From JAPKEZ01 sp047638975 (lineage in GTDB: Bacteria; Planctomycetota; UBA1135): a DNA stretch of 54,060 nucleotides. This document shows, piece after piece, positions 35,954 through 46,103 of the stretch (positions are counted from its first letter, which is position 1; each line of letters begins with the position of its first letter). The translations under genes were made by a program, and so were the position numbers. The stretch covers positions 1-54,060 of the forward strand of contig JBLINB010000006.1 of the NCBI GenBank assembly GCA_047638975.1. The letters are read 5' to 3'. The notes beneath the pieces are model-generated. The model had not been told where the DNA came from, made no database searches, and worked only from the letters and a program-made list of their open reading frames with translations.

Positions 35954-38205
35954 ACAGCAGTTTAGTCTTCATAAATGCGCCACAGGCATGGGTGATCGTA
36001 TTACTTATTTTCCCGGCATTATTAGGCTTGTCTTTGTTGCCTTACTGGAAAGCGATTAAGAACTATTCGCCAGAAAGACCTCGCCGCTGGGCAATCACTT
36101 GCGCCGCATTACGCATGCTATGCCTAGTACTCGTTTGTGCGTTGCTCATGCAGCCGCGCATCAACCAACGCAGTACTATCAGCGAACCGGCGCCGTTAGC
36201 CGTAGTGATCGACGGCAGTACATCAATGTCGCATAATGACACCAGCGCTGGCAGTCGCAGCCAGTGGGCGGCAAACTTCATGGCTAGCGAAGTTCTAGAC
36301 ACACTCGAGTCACGCTACTCGGTCAAATATTATCAAGCCGGAGACACCCTCTCTTTAAGTCAGCGCGATGCCGAAGTTGGCGCGCCGTCCTCAGTGTCGG
36401 CTATTGGCGAATCCCTGTTAAAGCTCGAAGCAGAATACCGCGGACGTCGTCTACCTGACATATTATTAATCAGTGATGGCCGCAGCAACGACGGGCGCTC
36501 TTTAGCGCAAGCGGCAAGTGTGTTAGCGCAAAAACGCATGCGCATTAGCAGTATCGGCGTTGGCACCGATAACAGTGTGCCCGACTTAGTGCTTGAGCAG
36601 TTGCAATCTGCGCAACAAGTATTAAGTGGCGATGTTGCATTGTTTACTCTGCGTTTAAAGGCACATAGTGCTACGCAAATCGCGGCTGCCGATATTGAAT
36701 TACGCGATCAGCAAGGCAACTTGCTCGACACGCGTATCGTGCAGCAGCCAAATGCCGAAGGTGTGCAGCTAGTGCTGTCGGCTACTTTCACTCAAGCAGG
36801 CAACTATAGTTTAACGGCTAAAGTTAAGCCGGCTATCGGCGAAGTCAACCTTAGCAATAATGTTATTCGCTTTAACCTCGAGGTGCTCAACACCAAAGTG
36901 CGGGTGCTGTATGTCGAGGGTAAGCCGCGCTGGGAATACCGCTTCTTAAAAGAACGCTTAATTCGTGCGACGAACGATATCGAAGTGCAGTGTTGGCTGA
37001 CCGAAGCCGATCGTCAGTTCGAGCAAGAACATTCGACCGCGCTGCCGAGTTTAGAGAGTATCCCTACCGATGTCGAAACACTACTCGACAACTACGATGT
37101 CATCATTCTTGGCGACGTGAGTCCTTATAAAATAAGTTACGACCCGTTGGCGTCGCAAGACTTCATCAATAGCGTTGCAAAGTTTGTAGAACGCGGTGGA
37201 GGCTTACTGATGTTGGCCGGACCGCAGCACAACCCGCTGCAATACTTAGAGACCGCAGTCGGAAAGATGTTGCCGGTAATCATTGACCCAAATGCGCAGC
37301 CACTGAATAGCGCATTTCGCCCGCAACCGGCTGACTTGCAACATCCACACCCGGCAAGTTTACTCAATGCAAACCTGCAAGAGAACACGGCGCTATGGCA
37401 GAACGCTACCCCTTTATGGTGGATGTTCCCAAGTCAAAAACTAAAGAACGGTGCGCAAGCATGGTTGGTCGATGCCGAGCGCGAAAATGAATTTGGGCCA
37501 TTAGTTATAGCCGCATCACACAACGTACCTTCAGGACGCGTTGCCTTTTTCGGAACGGACGAAACATGGCGCTGGCGGTTTCCGGCTGGCGAAAAATACG
37601 TGCAAAGCTTCTGGCGTGCATCACTACGTTATCTTGCCTCTGCCCGACTACACAACAATCGTGGACGCATCCGACTCGAGTCCGAGCGCAGCATCGTCGA
37701 GTTAAATGATAATGTGATCATCGAAGCTCGCATTCTTGATAGTGGCTATCAACCTATTATTTATGATGACGGCATTCCGTTATTTAATAGCGCCGGTGAA
37801 CAGGTCTTAAGCCTGCGCCTTAATGCTAGTGCAGATGAGGTCAGCTACCGGGCAACCTATCATGCCGACCAGCTCGGCGACCTCAAGTTATACATCACTG
37901 AAAACTCAGAGGCGCAATCCGCTGTTAGCGCGCGTTTAAACTTGCGAGTAGTACTTACTTCAAAAGAGATGGCCGATCTTACGCTAAATAGCGCTGCCTT
38001 ACAGAATCTAGCAACTAGCACAAGCGGGAAATACTACACCACTGACAATGCCGAAGAAGCATTGCTAGATCTTCAAGGCGCTCAACCGATTGTCAAAATA
38101 GTCGACGAGCAGTTTTCATTCGTAAAACCGTGGTGGATATTTGCTTTGTTCTTCAGCGCCATTGTTGCTGAATGGCTACTCCGCAAGAGGAATAACAAAT
38201 GCTAG
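35950..38205 (+). CDS. Membrane protein with vWA and amidotransferase-like domains
   Basis: A 751-residue protein with two N-terminal helices (AWVIVLLIFPALLGLSLLPY and MLCLVLVCALLMQP), a vWA domain with intact DGSTSMS motif (Asp88) and ILLISDGRSNDGRS, a CARDB-like beta domain, and a class I glutamine-amidotransferase-like fold (VRVLYVEGKPRWEYRFL, YDVIILGDVSP, VERGGGLLMLAGPQHNP; about 310-560). The amidotransferase nucleophile Cys is not evident, so that fold is probably non-catalytic. One C-terminal helix (WWIFALFFSAIVAEWLL) ends it. A Shine-Dalgarno GGAGGG precedes the ATG. It overlaps the BatA-like gene by 4 bp and the propeller gene by 7 bp. Confidence 0.87.
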   Translation: MNSSLVFINAPQAWVIVLLIFPALLGLSLLPYWKAIKNYSPERPRRWAITCAALRMLCLVLVCALLMQPRINQRSTISEPAPLAVVIDGSTSMSHNDTSAGSRSQWAANFMASEVLDTLESRYSVKYYQAGDTLSLSQRDAEVGAPSSVSAIGESLLKLEAEYRGRRLPDILLISDGRSNDGRSLAQAASVLAQKRMRISSIGVGTDNSVPDLVLEQLQSAQQVLSGDVALFTLRLKAHSATQIAAADIELRDQQGNLLDTRIVQQPNAEGVQLVLSATFTQAGNYSLTAKVKPAIGEVNLSNNVIRFNLEVLNTKVRVLYVEGKPRWEYRFLKERLIRATNDIEVQCWLTEADRQFEQEHSTALPSLESIPTDVETLLDNYDVIILGDVSPYKISYDPLASQDFINSVAKFVERGGGLLMLAGPQHNPLQYLETAVGKMLPVIIDPNAQPLNSAFRPQPADLQHPHPASLLNANLQENTALWQNATPLWWMFPSQKLKNGAQAWLVDAERENEFGPLVIAASHNVPSGRVAFFGTDETWRWRFPAGEKYVQSFWRASLRYLASARLHNNRGRIRLESERSIVELNDNVIIEARILDSGYQPIIYDDGIPLFNSAGEQVLSLRLNASADEVSYRATYHADQLGDLKLYITENSEAQSAVSARLNLRVVLTSKEMADLTLNSAALQNLATSTSGKYYTTDNAEEALLDLQGAQPIVKIVDEQFSFVKPWWIFALFFSAIVAEWLLRKRNNKC

Positions 38206-41200
38206 GTGCGGCACTAACAAGTTTAGTCATGGCGGCACTCGGCCAGCAAACCTTTGGTCCGCCACTCGAAGGGATTTCGGTGCCATTGCGCCAAGATTTA
38301 AGCACTCAGCTAAATGATGCGCAAGAATATCTAAATCAGCAGCGCTGGGCAGAGGCCATCCCGTTGTTGCACGAGCTAGTCTCTTGCCCACCTTCAGCAG
38401 TGCGCCAGCAATCCGCAGAAATATATGTTGGCATAGCTAGTTTAGCTGCAGATTTATTGCGCCATCTACCTGCAGAGGCAGCGACGTGGTATCGCAATAA
38501 CTACCAACTAGAAGCTGCGGCAGTTGTAGCAAATGATTCGCGCCCATTAAATATTTCGCGCCTCGAGCAAGATGTATTGCATTACGCTGGCTTAGCTGCT
38601 GCCGACTCTGCTGCTGAAGCTCTGAATAGCGCATACCGCGATCGCAATTTTCATGAAATGTACGATGACGCGCCGCCACCACGGCGACCTATTGTGATGC
38701 GTGATGGCATGCAGTTTTCCTGGAAGTTCGACTTCGCTGACAGGCTGCCTCTAAAATTCAATGCGCATCGTTTAGCCTTTGGCAATGGCATGGTTTATGC
38801 TACCAATGGCCACGATGTAGTAGCACTCGATGCGATGACGGGTTCCACGCGCTGGGAATTCGATAATAGCCAATGGCATGACATCAACGAGAATTCAGAT
38901 TCGGAGATGCATGCGGCACAATCGCAATTCACTATTTTGCAACCGGTGCTTAGCGATGGTGTGCTACTCGTCAATATTCATCAAGCACAAGCTGTCGGAC
39001 GTAGCGATAAATATCGCGGTATCGACATCCGTCACATGACCCCGTTGCGTCGACTATACGCCTTTGATGCGCTCAGCGGTGATTTGCTCTGGAAGCAGAC
39101 GCTACACACCGACGGCACACCGAATGCTCTTACGACTGACATAACATGCGGACCACCTCATGTAAGTGCAGGACGTGTTTTTGTACCGGTTTACGATGCT
39201 GGCGGCAATGTCGATGTCTCTTTGATTTGTTACGAGCTATACAGCGGAAAACAACTTTACAAAACTTTTCTAGCTAGTGGTGCGATGCAAACTAATCTCT
39301 TCGGAAATTTGCTAACCGAAGTTGCAATGCCGGCGCCGGTAAGCAACGGTGAGCAGGTTTGGGTTTTATCGCAACTCGGAACCCTAAGCTGTATCGAGGC
39401 GCGCACCGGCATTACCAAGTGGACACGCACTTACCCGCGCACAAAAGTGGTTTTACATCAAGACGGTCGTGTGAGTCAACGCGTCTATAGCTTCAGCAAC
39501 AATTCCATTATATTGCATGGCGACCAATTAGCCATTGCGCCCATTGATTCGAGACTCTTACTAGTCGTTGATGCGAACAGTGGCAAGACCCTTGCCAGCT
39601 ATGCGGCGCAAGATCGCATGCGTTTCATAATCGGTTTTGACGGAGAATATCTAACGACTAGTGGCAATCTAGTACAGCAATTAAGCTTACGTGACCCACA
39701 ATTCGTCCGCACTTCGCCGCAGCTCTATCGTTATAGCGGCTACAGCAATGAGAACCTGATAAGTTCGCGACTTAGCGAGCGCTTTGCATGGATGCCCCAT
39801 GAGAATGGAGTGGTGGCGGCGCCGATTGATGATTTAGATAAGGTGCAGGAAATAGTTGCTTGGGGAGATTCCTCTTTACTGGCCCGCAGTCCCATTCAAC
39901 TTAATGATGGCGCGCTGTATTTCTTAACACGCGGCGGACTGAGCTGTTACCGCAGCGATTCGTTTAAGTCGGTCTTAGAGCAAGATCACAGCGACATCAC
40001 GCGACGCGACCTTAATTACTTAATGCAAGTTAGTGATAGTGACCTTTCATTGACGCAGTCCATCTATGCAAGAACTGCGCAACTAATCGATTCTTTAAGT
40101 GTGCGCGACAAAGAACTCGCTAAATTAGTGATGGCACGCTGCAACCTATTACGCGAGGCTAAAGCGCCAGCTATTACCACGCTAAAAGGTTTGCAAAATT
40201 CTTTTGACGATGAGATAGCATGGCAAGCTACGGTTTTACTCTGCGAAGCGCAGCAGCGTGTCTCGCAGTCTTTGCTCGATGATCCGCAACGCTCTGCCCT
40301 ATTGCTCAACCGTTCTAGTGTGCCGGCCGCAGCATTGATCGCTAAAATATCTGGCGACTGGGCCTCTTTGCTGACTCTTTACCTAGACGCTCAAAACGAA
40401 TTATTAGAACAGTGGTTAAGCGAGTTGTTCGAGATTAAAGATAATCAAAAACAACTCGACCTGTGGTTGTTAAAGAAATTCAACGAGGAGCAATTATTTG
40501 TTGAGCATACCGCTGTTCTTTATGCTATCGCTCATAAATTTGCCAGCACTGGGTTTACTGCGCATAGTGAAATACTAAACGAGCGAATAACTGTGCCGTC
40601 TTATCGTCGGCTAGCGAATGCCGAAGGTAACTCTTTACCGTGGCACTACACCTTATTGCACGCCTTTTCCGGAAACAGCGGCAACCTATTATTTCAAAGT
40701 CAGCGCACATTGATATTAGTACGAGAGGGCAGAACATATAACATCAGGCCGTTCGACTCCGGCTTACACTTGAACTCGCTCAGTAACAAATGCGTAGCTT
40801 TGCGGGATGGCTGCGTAATCTTTGCCGCAGGCCTGTGTATCTATTTCGATAACAATGGCAATTACCACATCACCGAACTTGGTGTAGAGCTCTCGCCTTT
40901 TGGTAGTCCACTAGTGGTTGGTGATCTCGTGCTGCACAGCACTTTTAAACTTAACGGCACGGGCTTGGCACTCTTTGAACCACGTAGTGGGCGCCTATTG
41001 TGGCATCAGCAAGTTGAGCAAGAGCGCAGTTTCAAAAATGAGCTCTCAGTCGCAGGAAGCACTGCCCTCTACTTAACCGAAAACTCGGAAGTGGTTACCG
41101 CAATCGACTTACTACACCGCCAAGAGGTCACATCGATTAGTAAGCAGCAAGCATTAGCAAAGATCGGCGCTACCGCTAATACCGAAGTCAGCCTTAGCGT

Positions 41201-41540
41201 CGAGGCTACGGCTGACGGCAAGCCAAAAGTTTTAGTGTCAGGCCCGTCAATCTCTGAGAGCAGCATTATCTTTGACGAACTTGATTTTTTACAATGCATT
41301 AAACGCTCTTTCAATGCCATCGCAACAGCCGATGGTGTTATCTTGGCATTTAATTCTCAAGACAACGCGAGCGGGCGCCTACTCTTGCATGTGGTGCTAC
41401 TGAATAGTGACGGGACAGTCGTTGACCATCACACCGTAAAATGGCCACCGCTTAATCACGCGAACCCAAACATCTTTTTACTCGACAACCAAGTTGTAGT
41501 CGGCGGCCGCAACAGCTATTTTCTATTTCAAGGCAAATAA
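38199..41540 (+). CDS. Large PQQ-type beta-propeller protein
   Basis: A 1113-residue protein, the largest of the operon. The N-terminus is weakly hydrophobic (LGAALTSLVMAALGQQTFG) and probably a signal peptide. After a helical stretch come repeated propeller blades of the PQQ/quinoprotein type, each with the [AL]D-x-x-x-G-x-x-x-W pattern: ALDAMTGSTRWEF, AFDALSGDLLWKQ, CIEARTGITKWTR, VVDANSGKTLASY, and near the C-terminus LFEPRSGRLLWHQ. A helical region at about 590-820 separates two blade sets. Enzyme-type PQQ or metal ligands are not apparent, so it is more likely a structural or sensing propeller. AGAGGAA precedes the ATG. Confidence 0.85.
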   Translation: MLGAALTSLVMAALGQQTFGPPLEGISVPLRQDLSTQLNDAQEYLNQQRWAEAIPLLHELVSCPPSAVRQQSAEIYVGIASLAADLLRHLPAEAATWYRNNYQLEAAAVVANDSRPLNISRLEQDVLHYAGLAAADSAAEALNSAYRDRNFHEMYDDAPPPRRPIVMRDGMQFSWKFDFADRLPLKFNAHRLAFGNGMVYATNGHDVVALDAMTGSTRWEFDNSQWHDINENSDSEMHAAQSQFTILQPVLSDGVLLVNIHQAQAVGRSDKYRGIDIRHMTPLRRLYAFDALSGDLLWKQTLHTDGTPNALTTDITCGPPHVSAGRVFVPVYDAGGNVDVSLICYELYSGKQLYKTFLASGAMQTNLFGNLLTEVAMPAPVSNGEQVWVLSQLGTLSCIEARTGITKWTRTYPRTKVVLHQDGRVSQRVYSFSNNSIILHGDQLAIAPIDSRLLLVVDANSGKTLASYAAQDRMRFIIGFDGEYLTTSGNLVQQLSLRDPQFVRTSPQLYRYSGYSNENLISSRLSERFAWMPHENGVVAAPIDDLDKVQEIVAWGDSSLLARSPIQLNDGALYFLTRGGLSCYRSDSFKSVLEQDHSDITRRDLNYLMQVSDSDLSLTQSIYARTAQLIDSLSVRDKELAKLVMARCNLLREAKAPAITTLKGLQNSFDDEIAWQATVLLCEAQQRVSQSLLDDPQRSALLLNRSSVPAAALIAKISGDWASLLTLYLDAQNELLEQWLSELFEIKDNQKQLDLWLLKKFNEEQLFVEHTAVLYAIAHKFASTGFTAHSEILNERITVPSYRRLANAEGNSLPWHYTLLHAFSGNSGNLLFQSQRTLILVREGRTYNIRPFDSGLHLNSLSNKCVALRDGCVIFAAGLCIYFDNNGNYHITELGVELSPFGSPLVVGDLVLHSTFKLNGTGLALFEPRSGRLLWHQQVEQERSFKNELSVAGSTALYLTENSEVVTAIDLLHRQEVTSISKQQALAKIGATANTEVSLSVEATADGKPKVLVSGPSISESSIIFDELDFLQCIKRSFNAIATADGVILAFNSQDNASGRLLLHVVLLNSDGTVVDHHTVKWPPLNHANPNIFLLDNQVVVGGRNSYFLFQGK

Positions 41541-42592
41541 TGTCCATCCTTACAATCATCTTACTGCAAATAACGGCATCGCCAGCTCTTGAAGCCGCCG
41601 ACCGTGGACTCGAAGTGCTCGCCAATGCGCAACTCGCTGACGGCTCGTGGGCAGCTGATGTTGGCTATAAGCTCGATAGTAATTACAAAGTTTGGCAATC
41701 ACACGTCAGCCATGTTGGCGTAACAGCCCTAGCCGGAATGGCTTTTTTAGCTGGCGGCCACCTACCGCAACGCGGAAAGTACGGCGAAGTAGTAGAAAAG
41801 GCCGTGAGCTTTATATTGAAGCAAGTTCAGCAAGACGGCTACATTAGCCACAACGAAACGCGACTGTATTCGCACGCCTTCGCCACCTTGTTTTTAGCTG
41901 AGGTGTATGGCATGACGGCGCAAGATGAAGTGCGCCCTGCTCTGCAACGTGCCGTCAACTTAATTGTTGCTAGCCAAAATGGTAGCGGTGGATGGCGTTA
42001 CCAGCCGCATGTTGCCGACAGCGATATGTCCGTCGCCGCATGTCAGGTATTAGCATTACGTTCCGCGCACAATATTGGCATTCAGGTACCCATCTCTACG
42101 ATTGATGCTGCGGTTGCTTATGTGCGTAATTCAGCCATTCGCAACGACGATCCCTCCTGGAGCTTTTACCGCGATTCACGCCCCGGAGATTTTCGCTATC
42201 AACCGAACCTGCGCTCGCGAGCATCCTTTCCGTTAACAGCCGCCGGCATTACCATTTTGCACGGCGCCGGAGTTTATGCTGACGCCGATATCGAACGCGG
42301 TTTGCAACGCCTTGAACAACAGGTTTCATCATTTAACTATCGTTATGGCAACTCCGTGGGTGGCCATTACTATTTTTATTATGGACACTATTATGCGATA
42401 CAGGCTTTCCACATGGCGGGTGGCGAACGTTACCGCAACTACTTAAGGCTTATTCAAGGCGAGTTGCTGCAAATGCAAAACGCTGACGGTTCGTGGCCAA
42501 ATACCGTGGGGCCCGGAAGCACCTATGGCACTGCGACCGCCTGCCTGATTCTGCAAATCCCTAAAGAATATCTGCCTATCTTCCAACGATGA
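41540..42592 (+). CDS. Alpha/alpha-toroid (prenyltransferase/squalene-oxidase repeat) protein
   Basis: A 350-residue protein with a short hydrophobic N-terminus (LTIILLQITASPALEA) and repeated toroid segments typical of the terpene-cyclase/protein-prenyltransferase superfamily: ANAQLADGSWAADVG, IVASQNGSGGWRYQP and LQMQNADGSWPNTVG. The DxDD motif of cyclases is absent, so a catalytic cyclase role is unlikely; such proteins accompany MoxR/vWA operons in planctomycetes and may bind peptides or glycans. There is an unusual Tyr-rich stretch (GGHYYFYYGHYYAIQ). Its ATG overlaps the propeller stop by one base, and it overlaps the next gene by 4 bp. Confidence 0.82.
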   Translation: MSILTIILLQITASPALEAADRGLEVLANAQLADGSWAADVGYKLDSNYKVWQSHVSHVGVTALAGMAFLAGGHLPQRGKYGEVVEKAVSFILKQVQQDGYISHNETRLYSHAFATLFLAEVYGMTAQDEVRPALQRAVNLIVASQNGSGGWRYQPHVADSDMSVAACQVLALRSAHNIGIQVPISTIDAAVAYVRNSAIRNDDPSWSFYRDSRPGDFRYQPNLRSRASFPLTAAGITILHGAGVYADADIERGLQRLEQQVSSFNYRYGNSVGGHYYFYYGHYYAIQAFHMAGGERYRNYLRLIQGELLQMQNADGSWPNTVGPGSTYGTATACLILQIPKEYLPIFQR

Positions 42593-44661
42593 CCACAAAT
42601 CTACCTCCAGCAATCCAAAAGTGTCTGCAACGTTTGCAGCGCCGGATGCTTGCGGTACGCGTATTTCGCGGAGTAGGTCTGTTGCTATTAGCGCTATGCG
42701 CAATCGTTATTATTTCGGTGGCCTTCGATTATTTATTGCAGCCACCGTCGACGGTGCGCATAGTGCACAGCGTTGCAGCAGTATTAGGTAGTCTTTATTT
42801 ACTAAACCGCTGGGTATTACGCCCCCTGCGCCACCGTCCAAATTCGGCACAGCTAGCCGCAATTATCGAGCGGCACTTTGAGCTCGACGACCGCCTCAGT
42901 TCTAGCGTTGAATTAGCTGGCACACAGCAAGTGGCTGCGGGTAGTTTTATCGAAGCTCTGATAGAGCAAACAGTTGCGGACTGCCACGATTTGGCACCAC
43001 AAAAAATTTACAAGCTAAGTACCCCAGCCTATATGTTTTGCAGCGCAGTGACTAGCTGCGTGGCACTACTAGCATGTGCTAACTATTTCCCGCAGCTCAA
43101 TGCAATTTTCTGGCAGCGCATGTCCGGAGCCGACATTGCCTGGCCGGCAAATACAGAGTTAGTCTTTGTGATTGATCAACTAGATCCTAATCAAAACTTA
43201 ATAAGCTCAACCAGTCCAAAGCACTTAGTTTTGCATACCAGCGACCCTGGTAATCTCGTCTTGCAAGTACGCGCTATAGGTGATTTACCCGAACGCATTG
43301 TTCTGCATGGCCTAAGTCGAAGTCATGCCATGACTCCATTAGGAGGTGGCGATTTCGTTTACAATCTTCCGCCACTTGCGAGCGATACTGTTTTTAGTTT
43401 AAGTGGCGGCGACCATCGCAGCGATTCTTCGAGCTTAAGCGTAGTCGTCGGCGAAGCTCCGCTGCTCAATGATTGGCAAGTAGCAGTAACGTCTCCGGCC
43501 TATACCATGTTAGCTGCCGAAATATCTGAGGCGCAAGAGTTACGTGTGATTACCGATGCTTTGATCGACATTAGCTTTAAAGTCAGTGATGGTACAAGTG
43601 ATGTAACGCTTAGCCTAGACTCCGAGCTTGCCATCGACTTAATTGACGACGGTAGCGGTGCTTATCGCACCACCATCCACGCCCTAGAAAGTGATGCCTT
43701 AACCATCCAAATTAAAAACGCGGATGGCTTTAGTAGTTATTACCCGCGCCACCTTAGTTGGCGCGTTTACGCCGATGTAGCACCACAGATTGAAGTGATG
43801 TACCCGCAGCGTAACTTTCATGCCGTAGCCGGCGGAATGATGCCGCTAGCCTTACGCCTTAGTGACGATTTCGCACTTAATCATTTACGTTTGCTAGACA
43901 AAGGCGACGAAGAATTAACAGCCGAAGCATTGAATGGTTTAACAGCGCAACGCTTCTGGAATCTAGAGGTACCTGCCTTCAACAACGACGACCTCAACGC
44001 TAATAATCATTTTATAGAAGTGATTGTAGAAGACAATCAGCAGCCTAGCCCGAATCAGGCGAGCTTGCGCTCGGTTAACTATTACGTGCAAGATATCAAT
44101 GGAGCCGAGCTCTATCTATCCAACGAGGTCCAAAAGCTGCGTCGCGGCCTCGAGCAGATGCGCGACAAATTAGACGTGTTTGCAAAACTAGAAACCCGCG
44201 CCTCAAATTTCGAGGTGCGACGCATTCTCGACGCACTCACTAATTCTATTGAGCAAAGCGAATGGCTGTTAACAGAGCGCCTCTTTAGCAAGATTGATGA
44301 CAATCCCCCTGCGACGCTTGAAGCGCTGCAATCATTACTAAACACCCAAAGCGGTGCTGGACAGGTTGTCGAAGTCATTGCTAGCAATAATGCTAGTGCC
44401 CTTATCGGACGCAGCAGTGACCTATGGCAATTAGCAAATGCCTTGGTTAGCGCTTACAACATTCATGGTAATGCTTTAGAAACGGCATTAAGCAATGGCG
44501 ACGAATTGCAGGGGCTTTTCGTCAAATTACGCGACGAAATAGATGTCATCCTAGAAACTGTAGTATCATGGGAAGACTACCAATCTGCTGTGAATTTACT
44601 CCGCCAACTTATCGAACGCCAGCGTGGCCTTTATCTGCGTACGCAAGAGGTCGCCCTATGA
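42589..44661 (+). CDS. Membrane protein with large periplasmic region (DUF4175-like layout)
   Basis: A 690-residue protein without a domain I can name firmly. It has three N-terminal membrane helices (GVGLLLLALCAIVIISVAFDYLL, VHSVAAVLGSLYLLNRWVL and MFCSAVTSCVALLACANYF), a conserved-looking cytoplasmic segment IIERHFELDDRLSSSVELAG between them, beta-rich periplasmic domains (about 190-490) and a helical coiled-coil C-terminus (VQKLRRGLEQMRDKLDVF). This layout recalls DUF4175 membrane proteins next to MoxR genes; the match is by architecture only. Overlaps of 4 bp on both sides place it firmly in the operon. Confidence 0.75.
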   Translation: MTTNLPPAIQKCLQRLQRRMLAVRVFRGVGLLLLALCAIVIISVAFDYLLQPPSTVRIVHSVAAVLGSLYLLNRWVLRPLRHRPNSAQLAAIIERHFELDDRLSSSVELAGTQQVAAGSFIEALIEQTVADCHDLAPQKIYKLSTPAYMFCSAVTSCVALLACANYFPQLNAIFWQRMSGADIAWPANTELVFVIDQLDPNQNLISSTSPKHLVLHTSDPGNLVLQVRAIGDLPERIVLHGLSRSHAMTPLGGGDFVYNLPPLASDTVFSLSGGDHRSDSSSLSVVVGEAPLLNDWQVAVTSPAYTMLAAEISEAQELRVITDALIDISFKVSDGTSDVTLSLDSELAIDLIDDGSGAYRTTIHALESDALTIQIKNADGFSSYYPRHLSWRVYADVAPQIEVMYPQRNFHAVAGGMMPLALRLSDDFALNHLRLLDKGDEELTAEALNGLTAQRFWNLEVPAFNNDDLNANNHFIEVIVEDNQQPSPNQASLRSVNYYVQDINGAELYLSNEVQKLRRGLEQMRDKLDVFAKLETRASNFEVRRILDALTNSIEQSEWLLTERLFSKIDDNPPATLEALQSLLNTQSGAGQVVEVIASNNASALIGRSSDLWQLANALVSAYNIHGNALETALSNGDELQGLFVKLRDEIDVILETVVSWEDYQSAVNLLRQLIERQRGLYLRTQEVAL

Positions 44662-46103
44662 GAATTGTTGCCGTCTTAAGTTTTTTATTACTGTTTGGTA
44701 GTGCAGCAGTGGCACAACAGCAACAGCGTCTAGCGATTGAACAGCAGCAAGTAGCCGATCAATTACGACGCCTTAACAAGCTATTAGTAGACCTCGAGGG
44801 TAGCGAGCGTGAGCAAGGCAATATTGAATTGGCCGACACGCTAGCCGCTGTACACGGTTATATGAATGATGCCACCGGGGTGGGTGATTTAGTATTGGCG
44901 ATTCAAAAGGTTTCGCAACAACTACAGCAACAACGTAATGCTTCGGCGCTTAACTCACAGGCTTTATTGCTTGAGCAGCTACAACTATTACTCGATATGT
45001 TGCTGAACAGTAAAGCCGAAGTCCAAGCCGAAAAGCAGGCTAAGATTCTCGAAGAGCGTCAGCAACAGCTGCAAGAAATGATCGAGCAGCAGCAAGCCTT
45101 GCAGCAAGCACTGCAAGAATTTCAAGAATCACAAGAGCTACAAAAGGCCGATCAGAGCGAGGAGGGTAGTGAGTTATCTGCGGAAGACGCACAAGAACTG
45201 CAAGAATTACAAGAGCTGCAACAGCAGCTTGCAGACCAGACTGAAGCGTTTAACGAGCAACAGCAACAACAAGGTATCAAGTCTGAAGAATCAGAAGATG
45301 CGCAGCAACAGCAGCAACAAGCGTCTGAGCAAATGGAGCAAGGTGACTTGCAAGAAGCCGAAGAAAGTCAAGAGCAAGCCATTGAAGAGTTGCAAAAGGC
45401 CGAGCAAGAAGTTCAGGAACAGCAACAGGAAAACGAGTCGCAGAAAAAGCAAGAGGCGCTACTTAATGTTGAGCAAGCAATAACGGACATTCTTTACGAG
45501 CAGCAGCATCATCACGCTCAGTTAAAAGAGATTTCCCTTGATCAATCTTCGCGAGCAGACGAGCTCCCCCGCAGCTCACGCATTAAACTGAAAAAAATTA
45601 GCACGGCGCAGCAACAAATTTCGTTGCGCGCCGACGACTTATTGCTAGAAATATCTCAGGCTGGTGCCGATAGTTTTCCATTTTACATCCTAGCCTTGAT
45701 GGAAGACCATCAGTTGCTGGGCGACAGCTTGGCTCTAACACCCGCTAATTTAGCAGAGAGTTCTCTCGAATTAAGCGCTAGCCTCATTGACTCATGGCAA
45801 GAGTTATTAGACGTTATCATCACCGAACGCGAGCGCGAACGTAAAAAGGAAGAAGGAGAGCCAGAAGACGGCCAGCCCGGAGATGAGGACGAGAGACCTC
45901 TAGTGCAATTCACTGTCGAGCTGCAACTACTCAAGCGAATGCAGATTGATTTATCGCGACGCATTCAAAGACTTAGTGACGACACCAGCAGTGACGCATT
46001 CAAAAAGTTGGTTCAACGACAAGCTGATTTACAATTGCAATATGAATCCATGATTCGCCGCCTGCAAGGTGCAAACGATAAAAACCAAACAGAAGAAATA
46101 TGA
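44658..46103 (+). CDS. Secreted Gln/Glu-rich coiled-coil protein
   Basis: A 481-residue exported protein of low complexity. The signal peptide is MRIVAVLSFLLLFGSAAVA, and the mature chain starts with a Gln run. Residues about 20-310 are almost entirely Gln, Glu, Leu, Ala and Ser in heptad order, giving a long coiled coil; a second helical region (about 310-480) contains an acidic gap (EEGEPEDGQPGDEDERP). The frame is open upstream to 44568, but the ATG at 44658 overlaps the previous stop by 4 bp and begins the signal peptide. It probably spans or lines the periplasm together with the neighbouring membrane proteins. Confidence 0.83.
   Translation: MRIVAVLSFLLLFGSAAVAQQQQRLAIEQQQVADQLRRLNKLLVDLEGSEREQGNIELADTLAAVHGYMNDATGVGDLVLAIQKVSQQLQQQRNASALNSQALLLEQLQLLLDMLLNSKAEVQAEKQAKILEERQQQLQEMIEQQQALQQALQEFQESQELQKADQSEEGSELSAEDAQELQELQELQQQLADQTEAFNEQQQQQGIKSEESEDAQQQQQQASEQMEQGDLQEAEESQEQAIEELQKAEQEVQEQQQENESQKKQEALLNVEQAITDILYEQQHHHAQLKEISLDQSSRADELPRSSRIKLKKISTAQQQISLRADDLLLEISQAGADSFPFYILALMEDHQLLGDSLALTPANLAESSLELSASLIDSWQELLDVIITERERERKKEEGEPEDGQPGDEDERPLVQFTVELQLLKRMQIDLSRRIQRLSDDTSSDAFKKLVQRQADLQLQYESMIRRLQGANDKNQTEEI

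Noticed and set aside
45050..45450. CAG/CAA-rich tract as a possible repeat array or CRISPR
   Set aside because: It is the coding sequence of the Gln-rich coiled coil; no regular repeat unit or spacers.
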